The notes: generated by a model not told the origin, from the letters alone. A stretch of 64,000 nt of DNA from Providencia alcalifaciens (GCA_025961275.1 JAOQNJ010000001.1:4113353-4177352), one strand, 5' to 3'; shown: positions 42,197 through 51,618, numbered from the stretch's first letter. Numbers and translations are program-made.

Positions 42197-42658
42197 ATGA
42201 TTTTTTTTAAAAAAGTAGATGAAAATGCTAAAGCTATGCAAGCTAGTGAAGATGCTTTCAAGAAGGATGTTTTTGAGTTTCAAAGAGATACTGATCTATT
42301 GCTTCACGAAATTAAAAGTTGGTTTGATGGCTCATCTATAATAGTTAAATTAAATTCAACGAGAATTTATACTGATGGGGTAGGTATTGAAGTATCATCC
42401 TTACATCTTTCAAATATTAAGAAAACTTTAGAGATTATTCCTGAAGGACTTTATTATTTTGGGATTAAAGGATGCTTAAATGTATCCATATTTAATCCAG
42501 ATAGCTCTCTGAAATCTTCAAAGTTTTCATTACATTGGAAAGATGGAGTTAGTAAGTTTAATGGTTGGACGATCGCATATGAAGCCGATAAAAACTCAAC
42601 CCAACGCATTGAATTTAATCAAGAAAACTTCTTTGGGATGATCGAATTGTTCGCCTAA
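42197..42658 (+). CDS. Hypothetical protein, start region broken at a T8 run
   Basis: 153 aa as read from ATG 42197. A better-placed start, ATG 42184 with AAAGGA upstream, reads MSVKDDFF then stops at 42208; with seven instead of eight T at 42201-42208 it would join this frame as MSVKDDFFKKVDENAK. So the gene is frameshifted, phase variable, or misread. Sequence: helical N-terminus, then beta-rich (SSLHLSNIKKTLEIIPEGLY, FSLHWKDGVSKFNGW). Unrecognised; could be immunity for the nearby T6SS cargo. Strong terminator follows. Confidence 0.6.
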   Translation: MIFFKKVDENAKAMQASEDAFKKDVFEFQRDTDLLLHEIKSWFDGSSIIVKLNSTRIYTDGVGIEVSSLHLSNIKKTLEIIPEGLYYFGIKGCLNVSIFNPDSSLKSSKFSLHWKDGVSKFNGWTIAYEADKNSTQRIEFNQENFFGMIELFA

Positions 42659-42681
42659 AAAGCAAATTATTTTAGATCTTC

Positions 42682-42719
42682 AAGATAAGAGTTATCTATT
42701 AAGATAACTCTTATCTTTT
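42682..42719 (+). terminator. Strong terminator after the T6SS-linked genes
   Basis: Perfect 15-bp stem starting AAGATAAGAGTTATC with a 6-nt loop and T-rich end. Confidence 0.9.
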
Positions 42720-42814
42720 ACAGTGTGCTACATGACTTATTCATCGTTGATGATATTTCTGTGAAGAACGATGATTTAATGCACTGTGGGAATGCCATTT
42801 CATTATAATTATTT

Positions 42815-42983
42815 TTAGTATTGACTATGACCTATCGTACTATAATCGGAACTGTAATGTTCATAATAGTCATTGGCTAGATAATTTAGTCGTCCCATCA
42901 CCACGTTATAATCATCGGTAAAGGATAAGACATCTCGATTTAAGCAGTACCGACAGTTTTCTGGATAGTTAACTAATGCTCTG
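42815..42983 (-). pseudogene. Remnant of a second inovirus Gp2/YfjJ-like gene
   Basis: The minus-strand frame reads ALVNYPENCRYCLNRD, GRLNYLANDYYEHYSSD, STIG, matching TLVEYPDNCAYWLNQK, QRMNYLAKDYSKHYNA, RSIG of the gene at 43077. Only the C-terminal 55 codons remain, with a TAA just upstream and its own stop TAA at 42815. Confidence 0.8.
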
Positions 42984-43076
42984 TATTGTTAGTAGGGGCT
43001 AAATCCCCCTAGTTAAACGGTAATTGCAAGAGCGAATAGGTTAGTGGCATTTACAAACAACTAACCCTACTCACAA

Positions 43077-43745
43077 TCATTTCTGGCTACACCCTATGCT
43101 CCGTGAACTCGCATTATAGTGTTTCGAATAGTCTTTTGCTAAGTAGTTCATCCGTTGTACTAATGCAGCATAATCAGCTTCAAATGTAGGGGATTTTTGG
43201 TTTAGCCAATATGCACAGTTGTCAGGATATTCAACTAAGGTTCCTTTATCTATGATAGGGTCTAATTCGAGCTGTAACGCACTGTACCACGCGGATGTTA
43301 TCATTGTACGTAAGGTAGGTTTATCGAGATCATAATCGCCTAGCCTATAGTAAGCGCTTTTATTGATGATTAACACACAGTAGTAATGATGATGTTCTGA
43401 ACTAACTAGCTCTTTTACCCAGACATAACGTAATCGATTAAGACAGGTTCGTTTACCCTTTATTCTAGAGCGTATTAGATTATGTCGGAGTTTAGCATTC
43501 AACGAATCAATAAAACGTGATATCGCGTTGTCCATGGTAAAGAAACACGTTGGCATATCATCGTATTCATCTGTTGGTGGGAACCTTAAATCAACGCGTA
43601 CTGCCATAATACGTTGATAGTTATTCAAGGAAAGTGTTAGGGTCTTATTAAGACGCTTTATATATTGCGTTATTTGATTTTGATCACAAGGTAAAGTAAA
43701 TTCTTTAACAATCGTGCTAAGGCAAAAGTATTCACTTACAAACAA
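43077..43745 (-). CDS. Inovirus Gp2/YagK-YfjJ-family protein
   Basis: 222 aa. RIMAVRVDLRFPPT, MDNAISRFIDSLNAKLRHNL, RLRYVWVKELVSSEHHHYYCVLIINK, and C-terminal YPDNCAYWLNQ match the YagK/YfjJ C-terminal domain family, common in Morganellaceae islands and related to filamentous-phage replication-type proteins (HHHYY could be an HUH-like strand). No partner phage genes here. Confidence 0.78.
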   Translation of the reverse strand: MFVSEYFCLSTIVKEFTLPCDQNQITQYIKRLNKTLTLSLNNYQRIMAVRVDLRFPPTDEYDDMPTCFFTMDNAISRFIDSLNAKLRHNLIRSRIKGKRTCLNRLRYVWVKELVSSEHHHYYCVLIINKSAYYRLGDYDLDKPTLRTMITSAWYSALQLELDPIIDKGTLVEYPDNCAYWLNQKSPTFEADYAALVQRMNYLAKDYSKHYNASSRSIGCSQK

Positions 43746-43793
43746 ACTTTAATGAGTAATAAGGTTGGTTGTATCAGAAGTTGAGATCCTAAA

Positions 43794-44153
43794 ATGAAAG
43801 TAAAACGAGAAGAGTCAAAGAATATTTTTATGGTTGCAGTTGGAAAAGAAATATTTCGTTTAAGAAGAAAGCGTGGATTAACAGGAAAGTTGTTAGCTGA
43901 AAAATTAAATGTCTCTCAACAGCAAATATCTCGCTATGAAAGAGGGGTAAGTAATATAAATGTTGATACTCTGTTTGTTATCTTACATGAATTAGACTGT
44001 AGTTTAAACAGCTTTTTTAGTTCAGTATATCTTAATATTAATGATACGGTAAAAAATATTAGTTCACATTATATTAATTTGTTTTTGCCGCCGGCACCAT
44101 ACTATAAAGGTGATGATGCACTGTCAGTGAATATTGATAGTTTAATTGGTTAA
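43794..44153 (+). CDS. MrpJ-like XRE regulator
   Basis: 119 aa. XRE helix-turn-helix: IFRLRRKRGLTGKLLAEKLN, VSQQQISRYERGVSNINVDTL. The SQQQISRYE core is typical of the MrpJ fimbria-associated regulators of Proteus and Providencia, which repress motility when fimbriae are made. No fimbrial operon is present in the window, so this is an orphan paralogue. Confidence 0.8.
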   Translation: MKVKREESKNIFMVAVGKEIFRLRRKRGLTGKLLAEKLNVSQQQISRYERGVSNINVDTLFVILHELDCSLNSFFSSVYLNINDTVKNISSHYINLFLPPAPYYKGDDALSVNIDSLIG

Positions 44154-44956
44154 ATTAAACAAAAAGCTAGATAACTTTTTTAATTTTGATTAATTAAATT
44201 TATGTTATTATCTGGTTTTTCATATGTGTGAATTGAATTTGTTTTTTAATTGATCTGATATCAAAAATAATAATTAAGTTAGAGTGTTAAATCGGATTTT
44301 AAATATTTTAAATATTTTAAATCTTTTAAAAGAGTCAATACCACTGATGACTTTAATGAATTAGGTTATGATTAATTTTTAAGATTTATATGAATATTCA
44401 TTTTTTATGATTATCTTGTAAGGGAGAAAATCATGATGATTGTTTGATTTAATTAACTAGATTAGCATAGTATTTAAAATGCTTTCTATTTATCATGAAA
44501 TTATAGTAAGTAGAAAGCTGCTGCTAAAGATGAAATATTTTGATTTCGTTGTATGAATTCCCTCTTTTGTTATATCTCAAACTAAAATAGGAAAATGTTA
44601 TATTTAACTGCATATTGAAGAAAAAACCTATCATAATCGAAAAATAAAGTTATTGACGTTTAACTCAGTATCATAAACGAAGATATTCATTTTATCTTTA
44701 GGTTTTAAAATAACTTTAATATAAATAAAGTGTAGATCTATGTTAAGTAGTGAAATTTATTTTCACATAAGTCAGTGATATGTATGAAATATTTATTTTT
44801 ATTAAATAATGCATATGCAAATGTGCTACGTATATCCATTTTGAGTGTTACGCTGAAGTTTTATCATGTATTCTTTATATAATATAAACCAAACTAATAA
44901 TTAGTTTAGTTTATTATAAATACATGCATAAGACCTGAAGGAATTAAGAATATTTT
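44154..44956. other. A+T-rich stretch without genes
   Basis: About 800 bases; no open frame with a family match or binding site. Long A/T runs suggest an H-NS-bound upstream region for the small gene at 44957, or eroded sequence. Confidence 0.45.
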
Positions 44957-45190
44957 ATGGATAAGCAAATCATCGCAATGCTCATTGATCTCACTTTTCG
45001 CGGAAATGATGATGTGAAAATAGCAGCAATTTCTGCACTCGGTGACTATCAAGCAACAATAGAGCAAGAACAGGCTATTATTAGGTTAATTGAGTTATGT
45101 AAAGATCCGAATAAAGAAGTCGCTGTTTCTTCTATCAAATCTTTAAGCAAATTATCAGGGTATTTTACTTCATTAAGAGAAAATAAATAA
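44957..45190 (+). CDS. Small HEAT-repeat-like protein
   Basis: 77 aa with GAAGGA upstream at 44936 (weak spacing). Two HEAT-like helical pairs: GNDDVKIAAISALGDYQ and PNKEVAVSSIKSLSKLSGYF. A small scaffold or binding protein; function unknown. Confidence 0.6.
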   Translation: MDKQIIAMLIDLTFRGNDDVKIAAISALGDYQATIEQEQAIIRLIELCKDPNKEVAVSSIKSLSKLSGYFTSLRENK

Positions 45191-45535
45191 ATATATACAT
45201 TGATTTTTATATCTTAGCTATACTTAAAACTTGATGCAGTATTTTATTAATACTGCTGAGGTTAAGTTTAATTACTTAAGTGCTTTTACCTATATTGGTG
45301 GTTGGGTGTTTTTTCTACATGCAACTAGAATTATTTTTACTATAGTTATGACTTCATAAAAAGAGTACTTTATTGCTTTGAGTATTTATATTTATCGTTA
45401 TAAATCCAAATAGGACTATCCAATATTGACGTTATTTTCATGATCAAAATCAGAGTATATGAAATTTATTAAGATTATGATAATAATAAATAGCTACATA
45501 GTTATGCATTATCCATACATATATGAGAGGTTATA
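45191..45535. other. A+T-rich intergenic region upstream of the HdeA/B-like gene
   Basis: About 345 bases, no gene seen. Probably carries the promoter of the acid chaperone, which in relatives is under RpoS/H-NS type control; no specific site recognised. Confidence 0.4.
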
Positions 45536-45835
45536 ATGAAAAAGATTTTAATTTCTAGCATTTTAGCGGCTACAGCAGCATTCTCTTTTAATGCAATGGC
45601 TGGTGACTCTAAAATTGTCACGCCGGAAAAAATGACTTGTCATGAATACATTAACTTGAATCCACAAAGCTGGGCTCCTGTAGCATTATGGGTAACCAAT
45701 CAAGAAACTCAATTTAAAGGGGGCGACTATGTTGCTTTAACTGAGCAAAGTGTTGCTGAAGTACCTCAAATTGTTGAATTCTGTAAGAAATACCCTGAAG
45801 GTACATTGCAAGATTATTTAGCTGCAAAAAAATAA
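45536..45835 (+). CDS. HdeA/HdeB-family periplasmic acid chaperone
   Basis: 99 aa. Signal peptide MKKILISSILAATAAFSFNAMA, mature part with the two conserved Cys (EKMTCHEYINLNP and VEFCKKYPEGTL) that form the disulphide in HdeA/B, and the WAPVALWV core. GAGAGG lies 8 bases before ATG. Unfolds in acid and keeps periplasmic proteins soluble. Confidence 0.85.
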   Translation: MKKILISSILAATAAFSFNAMAGDSKIVTPEKMTCHEYINLNPQSWAPVALWVTNQETQFKGGDYVALTEQSVAEVPQIVEFCKKYPEGTLQDYLAAKK

Positions 45836-46233
45836 GTTGAATTTTACTGATTAATGCAGTGTTAATTAGGTGTTTGCTTTGGTTGGTGCCTTCGTAATTA
45901 AAATTACATAGGTGTTGATTAGATTCAACAAAATGTTGTTTGAATTATCTTAGGTATTTAATCAAAGCAGACACCATGACTAGAATAATTTATATTAATT
46001 AAAAGTCTAAACTGTATAGTCTATAAATGACTTATCTAAGTATAAGTAACGTTTAATAAATATCTTTAAATTTATCAAAATTATTGCCATTCATATCTCA
46101 TTCATAAATATCTTATGCATAATTTACTCGCTTAATGCTCCTCACCTATCTTGCCTTATTGTCTGCATAAAAATCGAATTATGTAGAGTTGTTGCCAATT
46201 GTTTGGTTGTTCGGACTATAGTTTATTAGCCAG

Positions 46234-46566
46234 CCTGGAGGGGAAAATTTAGTTGAGGATAGCTTTCCTGAGAAAGGAGCCGAAAGTTCTATTGAAAATA
46301 TTATTGCCTTGAACCCAGATTTTATCTGTTTACTGGGGGAGATCGGCAAAACTTTTAATCGCCGTTCGATAACTGTTAAGTTGCGTTATGATGCTGCAAC
46401 AGCGAAAAAATAGTGATTTGCACTTGTGGATAGATAAGACGTCGCTTTCTTAAGTGCAGTGAAAGATCAGCGAGTTATGGCGATTAATCATAATTTTTAT
46501 AAGAATCTAATAAATATTTTTGCCGTTGAAGCTATGGCTAACTTTATGTATTCGCAAATCTTTTAA
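46234..46566 (+). pseudogene. Remnant of an iron/cobalamin-type ABC substrate-binding protein
   Basis: One frame reads GGENLVEDSFPEKGAESSIE, NIIALNPDFICLL, then stops at 46411, 46414 and 46435, then AVKDQRVMAINHNFY and AVEAMANFMYSQIF. This is the C-lobe order of FecB/BtuF-type proteins. No start and at least three internal stops, so it is dead. Confidence 0.75.
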
Positions 46567-46919
46567 GTGTTGTAGCCAGAGTAAAATCTGCATGAATTCT
46601 TACTACAATTTACGGCTATTAAAATGACTGGCGTATTTTGGCTACGTTATAAATTTTTGTTTGCACTCTAGTGCGCTAACAAAAAGTTTGGTTATCTCGC
46701 TTTTTTAGAAAAAAGCGAGAAGGATGATTATACTCACACTCCTTGCCGCACTAGAGCTCCAGCTCAAGATGTAAAAGTGTTACTATTTCCCTTGTAACAA
46801 AAATAAGAATTTTTGTTAGCCCTAATCAAGATGTAGATCACAAATTACTCAAATCTTGATTGAGTCTCGATAATCATCTAACTAATATTTAGTTAGGCTA
46901 AAAAAAAGTTTGGTAAAAT
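46567..46919. other. Intergenic region upstream of the PAS regulator, with hairpin
   Basis: No gene seen. Holds the perfect hairpin at 46695-46720 and a CACTCTAGTGCG-type near-palindrome at about 46665 whose sequence recurs inverted at about 46748 (GCACTAGAG). Confidence 0.5.
46695..46720. other. Perfect 12-bp hairpin
   Basis: TCTCGCTTTTTT, AG, AAAAAAGCGAGA. The T6 lies inside the stem and no T run follows, so it is not a standard terminator. Possible relic of a terminator or binding site. Confidence 0.6.
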
Positions 46920-47579
46920 ATGAAGATTATTCAGGATAATTTTGAAATGCTTTTGGCTGTAATGAAAGGTATTGCTGGCCAATTTGGTGAGAACTGTGAG
47001 GTGGTTTTACACGACCACAGTAAAGGATTAGAAAGCAGTGTAGTGGCGATTATTAATGGCCATGTGACAAAACGTAAAGTAGGTGATCCAAGTAGCAACT
47101 TAGGTCTTGAAGTACTGCGTGGAACGAATGTGGATGGAGATAAATACAATTATTTTACCCAAACTAAAGACGGGAAAATGCTGCGTTCAACTTCGATTTA
47201 TTTACGTGACAATGATGGCAAGGTTTCTGGTGCATTATGTATTAACCAAGACATCTCAGAATTTATTGCGGCAGAAAAAGCCATTCAAAGTATTACGCAA
47301 CATCATAGTGTTGAACAAAATACAGTTAAAGAAGTGTTTGTAACAGATGTAAATGAAATTTTAGATCACTTAATTCAAGAGTGTGTTCAAGTGATTAAAG
47401 TTCCAGTTATTAATATGACTAAAAAAGAAAAAATGGATGCCATCAAGTTCTTTGATGAAAGAGGTGCTTTTTTAATTAAAAAAGCAGGTGAGAAGATTTG
47501 CGAATTTTTGAATATTTCCAAATATACCCTTTATACCTATTTAGGTGAACTTAAGGGCGAAGACAATAATGCAAAATAA
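46920..47579 (+). CDS. YheO/DauR-type PAS-HTH regulator
   Basis: 219 aa. N-terminal PAS-like YheO domain (NCEVVLHDHSKGLESSVVAI, NGHVTKRKVGDPSSNLGLEV, LRSTSIYLRDNDGKVSGALC) and C-terminal HTH (KKEKMDAIKFFDERGAFLIK, FLNISKYTLYTYLGEL). DauR of this family controls D-arginine use in Pseudomonas. Lies 11 bp before the D-threonine-aldolase-like gene, so it probably controls this operon. Confidence 0.85.
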   Translation: MKIIQDNFEMLLAVMKGIAGQFGENCEVVLHDHSKGLESSVVAIINGHVTKRKVGDPSSNLGLEVLRGTNVDGDKYNYFTQTKDGKMLRSTSIYLRDNDGKVSGALCINQDISEFIAAEKAIQSITQHHSVEQNTVKEVFVTDVNEILDHLIQECVQVIKVPVINMTKKEKMDAIKFFDERGAFLIKKAGEKICEFLNISKYTLYTYLGELKGEDNNAK

Positions 47580-47590
47580 GAGAGGTATTT

Positions 47591-48658
47591 ATGCCAATAA
47601 CGCCTTATGTTGCTCTAAATTTACAGCAACTTGAAAAAAATGTCAGAGGCATGACAGGCAGGTTAACACAGCAAAGTATTGAGCATTGGCCACATATTAA
47701 AACACATAAATCCACGGAACTAGCCAAGTTCGAAATCGCCTGTGGCGCAAAGGGAATTACTTGTGCCACATTGCATGAAGCAAGAGTTATGGCACAAGGA
47801 GGTATCAATAATATTTTATTGGCTTATCCCATAATCGGTGAGGAGAAATGCCAACAGTTTGTCGAATTAGCTAAAATGGTGAATTTAAAAACCATCGTTG
47901 ATAGCATGCAAGCCGCTGAGCAATTAAATAAGGCGGCAAGTGCACAGAATATTATTGTTAATGTATATATCGCGATTGATTATGGCGCTCATCGTGAAGG
48001 GATCCAACTTACTGACCTTGAAACTTTTACCTTAGCAGTTAATCAGCTTTCTTTCTTAAATATTATTGGTATTTTCACTTATGCAGGAACAATTTATCAG
48101 TACACAACGGAACCTGAAATACGTAAAGCAGCGAAAGCGGAAGCTGATTTATTATTAACTTGTATACAAAGATTAAATGCTATTGGTATTGATGTGCAAC
48201 GTACATCAGGTGGCTCGACGCTTTCTTCTTTTTATGCAGAGGAATTAGCAGGGATTACTGAATCACGAGCAGGTAATTTTATATTTGGTGATATGAACGC
48301 AATCTATGGTGGTATTTATACACGAGAAGATTGTGCATTAACGATTCGCTCTTCAGTCGTTAGTATTCCCGTTCCAGGCTATGCAACTATTGATGCGGGA
48401 ACAAAAACACTTACGTCAGATCAATCTGCCGAAGAGGGTTATGGCTATATTGTCGAAAATCCAAATATTAAATTAGTTAAATTAAATGAAGAACATGGGT
48501 ATTTACGTTATGATCCAGAGGCGGTTGAATTAAATATTGGCGATATACTCAATATTATTCCCAATCATAGTTGTGTTGTTCCAAATTTAACTAATAAAAT
48601 CTACGCTCTAAATAATAATGTAATTGATCATATTATAATACCTGACGCACGGTTCTAA
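47591..48658 (+). CDS. D-threonine aldolase/D-serine dehydratase-family PLP enzyme
   Basis: 355 aa. Alanine-racemase-like N-terminal barrel with the PLP Lys in PHIKTHKS (about residue 35), and C-terminal domain with metal ligands in NHSCVVPN (His and Cys, about 327-331). Members cleave D-threonine or D-3-hydroxy amino acids, or deaminate D-serine. Substrate here not fixed. Second gene of the operon. Confidence 0.85.
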   Translation: MPITPYVALNLQQLEKNVRGMTGRLTQQSIEHWPHIKTHKSTELAKFEIACGAKGITCATLHEARVMAQGGINNILLAYPIIGEEKCQQFVELAKMVNLKTIVDSMQAAEQLNKAASAQNIIVNVYIAIDYGAHREGIQLTDLETFTLAVNQLSFLNIIGIFTYAGTIYQYTTEPEIRKAAKAEADLLLTCIQRLNAIGIDVQRTSGGSTLSSFYAEELAGITESRAGNFIFGDMNAIYGGIYTREDCALTIRSSVVSIPVPGYATIDAGTKTLTSDQSAEEGYGYIVENPNIKLVKLNEEHGYLRYDPEAVELNIGDILNIIPNHSCVVPNLTNKIYALNNNVIDHIIIPDARF

Positions 48659-48674
48659 TGACCGGAGAATAATA

Positions 48675-49784
48675 ATGTATAAATTAAATAAGAAGCAACA
48701 AAATGAGTTGCTAGAGCTTCTTTGTGCCTTAATTAGGCATAAATCAGAAAATCCACCGGGTGAGGAGCAGCTGGTTGCAGAATTTATTTACCGTTACTTT
48801 AAGCAGGAAGATATCGATGTTGAATTGCAAGAAGTCACTCCGGGGCGGCCAAATGCAATTGCACATTTAAAAGGTATTGGTCAAGTTAAGCACTTACTTT
48901 TTAATGGTCATATTGATGTTGTACCTTGTGGCCGTGGTTGGAGTACAGAGCCATTTGATCCTATTATTAAAGATGGAAAAGTCTTCGGTCGTGGTGCTGC
49001 TGATATGAAATCAGGAGTTGCAGGAATGATGTACGCTGCAACTCTACTTAAACGGAATCAGGATCAGTTTTCTGGTGATTTGACATTGGTTTTTAATGTT
49101 GATGAAGAACGTATTAACTTAGGCATGCTGCACTATATTAAAAATGGGGTCACGGCAGATTACGCTATTATTGGCGAGCCTACTTCATTAGAAGTTTGCA
49201 TTGCACATAAAGGAGTTAGTCGTTATAACTTAAGCACTAAAGGTACAGCAGGACATGCAGCAAAAACACGCTATCCTGATAGTGCAATTTCCAAGATGGC
49301 AAAAATACTACCAGCACTTGAACAACATCGTGGAGATGTTGAAGCTATCGAGCACCCATTATTGGGGAATGCATCAATGATAATTACCACGATTAATGGT
49401 GGTACAGCACCCAATATTGTTCCACAGCATTGTGATATAGAAATTGATAGGCGATTAGTACCGGGGGAAGATAGGCAGCAAATTGCTAATAATATTCATC
49501 GAGCCATTAGGGAATATAATGAGAGAGAGACGATAGAATATGAATTGGATAATTATTTGTTTATTCCAGCTTCTGATATTGCCGAAAATCATGAGTTAAC
49601 CTTAGCAACCTTAGAAACAGTGAGTCGTTTTACAGAAAAAAAAGTAACACCGCAAATTTTTGAGGCAACTTGTGAAGCTCCTTTCTTTTCTGTCACCAGT
49701 AATATACCAACACTAATTATGGGACCCGGTGGATTAGCTCAGGCTCACGTTAAAGATGAATTTGTCGAAATTAAAGAATTATAG
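48675..49784 (+). CDS. M20 peptidase/deacylase (ArgE/DapE family), cut by in-frame amber
   Basis: 369 aa to TAG at 49782. Zinc peptidase motifs: FNGHIDVVP, GRGAADMKSGVAG, FNVDEE, IGEPTSLEVCIAHKG, dimerisation domain GTAGHAAKTRYPDSAIS. After the TAG the same frame continues LAAEIYYSLAKELLNN to a stop at 49835, the normal family ending, so the last 17 residues are lost unless amber is read through. The active site is complete except perhaps the last His (AQAHVKDEFVE is present), so partial function is possible. Probably removes an acyl group from an amino acid in the pathway. Confidence 0.85.
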   Translation: MYKLNKKQQNELLELLCALIRHKSENPPGEEQLVAEFIYRYFKQEDIDVELQEVTPGRPNAIAHLKGIGQVKHLLFNGHIDVVPCGRGWSTEPFDPIIKDGKVFGRGAADMKSGVAGMMYAATLLKRNQDQFSGDLTLVFNVDEERINLGMLHYIKNGVTADYAIIGEPTSLEVCIAHKGVSRYNLSTKGTAGHAAKTRYPDSAISKMAKILPALEQHRGDVEAIEHPLLGNASMIITTINGGTAPNIVPQHCDIEIDRRLVPGEDRQQIANNIHRAIREYNERETIEYELDNYLFIPASDIAENHELTLATLETVSRFTEKKVTPQIFEATCEAPFFSVTSNIPTLIMGPGGLAQAHVKDEFVEIKEL

Positions 49785-49844
49785 CTTGCCGCTGAAATTT
49801 ATTACTCATTAGCAAAAGAATTATTAAATAATTAGGATGAAAAT

Positions 49845-50309
49845 ATGATTATTGAACAAAAGTTAGCTCAAGAAGGAATTGTATTAGCTACACCAGAAAC
49901 GCCAAAATTTTCGTATGTTTCTATTAAACAATATGGTGATTTATTATATACATCAGGACATGATTGTCAGAAAAATGGAGAATTAATTTATACAGGAACG
50001 TTAGGGCAAGAATTGAGTGTTGAGCAAGGGCAAGATGCAGCAAAGCAGTGTATTAGCAATATTTTTTCATCTTTAAAAACTTATTTAGGTGATTTAGATC
50101 GCATTGACGAATGTATTAAATTATTAGGTTTTGTACAAAGTACTAATGAATTTAAATATCAACCTCAAGTGATGAATGGTGCATCAGATTTTTTAATTAA
50201 AATACTAGGAGAAAAAGGAAAACATTGCCGATCTGCAATTGGTACAAATACGTTACCATTTGATACGCCAGTTGAAATAGAATTAATTTTAAAAATAAAA
50301 CCTGAATAA
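49845..50309 (+). CDS. RidA-family protein
   Basis: 154 aa. RidA/YjgF fold with the longer N-terminus of the YoaB-like branch: QYGDLLYTSGHDCQKNGELI, YTGTLGQELSVEQGQDAAKQ, CRSAIGTNTLPFDTPVEIEL; the Arg of CRSAIG is the active-site arginine of the family. Hydrolyses reactive enamine/imine products, which PLP enzymes acting on D-serine/threonine release; a good fit to this operon. Confidence 0.87.
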   Translation: MIIEQKLAQEGIVLATPETPKFSYVSIKQYGDLLYTSGHDCQKNGELIYTGTLGQELSVEQGQDAAKQCISNIFSSLKTYLGDLDRIDECIKLLGFVQSTNEFKYQPQVMNGASDFLIKILGEKGKHCRSAIGTNTLPFDTPVEIELILKIKPE

Positions 50310-50402
50310 TAAAAATATCTATTAAATTATATTAATAACAATAAATATGCGGAATTTTAATTAATTCCGTAGGATCCGGTTACGTCTTAAAGGTATTTAA
50401 CT

Positions 50403-51618
50403 ATGTCACTACATGTGAGTAAAAGGTTAAAGCGTTGGCAGTTAATCGCGTTATCATTTTTGTTGATTGCAGGCATCATTAACTTTCTTGATAGAGCATC
50501 ATTGTCAATTGCCAACTCAACAATCAGTAAAGAACTCGGTTTTAGCGCGACGCAAATGGGGCTACTATTATCGGTATTTTCATTTGGTTATGCGCTATGC
50601 CAATTACCTATTGGTATGGTCGTGGAACGCTTTGGCGTTAAAAAAATCTATGGCTTTGGACTCTTTTTATGGTCACTTGCACAAACAGTGACGGGATTAT
50701 TATCTTCATTTACTCATTTGATAATTGCGCGTGTTTTTCTAGGAATCGGTGAAGCACCTCATCTACCAACAGGGGTAAAAGTGGTTAATGATTGGTACAA
50801 TATTCGTGAGCGTGGCTTGCCAATGGGGATCGTCAATATGTCATCTACGTTGGCGCAAGCATTGGCACCTCCATTGCTGATCGCCCTCATGTTAGCGTTT
50901 GGTTGGCGTACCATGTTTATTATCATTGGTGTCAGTGGAATTTTCTTGTCGATTTTGTGGTTTATTTTTTATCGTAATCGTGAGCAGTTAGATTTAACGC
51001 CGGAAGAGCTTAACTACCTAAATGATGGAGCCCCACCTTCTTCGACAAACAAAGTGACATTCAAAGAGTGGGCATCACTATTTAAGCAACGTTCGCTATG
51101 GGGGATGATCATTGGTTTTAATGGTGTCGGTTATATGGTTTGGCTGTACCTAACCTGGCTACCTGCTTACCTTGAAAACTCACGCGGATTAAGCCTTGAA
51201 AAAACAGGTTGGGTTGCCGCGATCCCATTCTTATTTGGTGCTCTTGGGATGCTGGTGAATGGCGTAGTGGCTGATTGGGTTGTTAAACGCGGTGCAGATA
51301 AAATGAAAAGTCGTAAATGGATGATCTGTTTGGGTCTATTGTTTGCAGCTATGTTCACTTTACCTGCCGCTTATACCGATAGCACAACATCAGCTGTCGC
51401 ATGTATCAGTATGGCTTTGTTCTCCATTCATTTTGCAGGAACATCGGCTTGGGGATTGATCTTGGTTTCAGTACCTTCGCGTCTAATCACTTCAGTAAGC
51501 GGGATCCAGAATTTTGGTGGTTTGTGCTGTGGTGGCATTCTTGGCTTCACTCGTATACTTCTTCTTTGTAAATGAACCGATTAAAGATCCAGCAGAACTA
51601 ACACAGCAAACAGCTTAA
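50403..51618 (+). pseudogene. MFS transporter of the anion/sugar-acid type, internal deletion near 3' end
   Basis: ACS-family features: IINFLDRASLSIANS, GFSATQMGLLLSVFSFGYALCQLP, GEAPHLPTGVKVVNDW. Reads normally to SGIQNFGG (about 51520) and then leaves frame, ending at 51575. In another frame the true C-terminus follows: VVCAVVAFLASLVYFFFVNE, PIKDPAELTQQTA, stop 51618. About 25-30 residues, part of the eleventh-twelfth membrane helices, are missing. Would import the substrate of the operon; now probably inactive. Confidence 0.85.
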
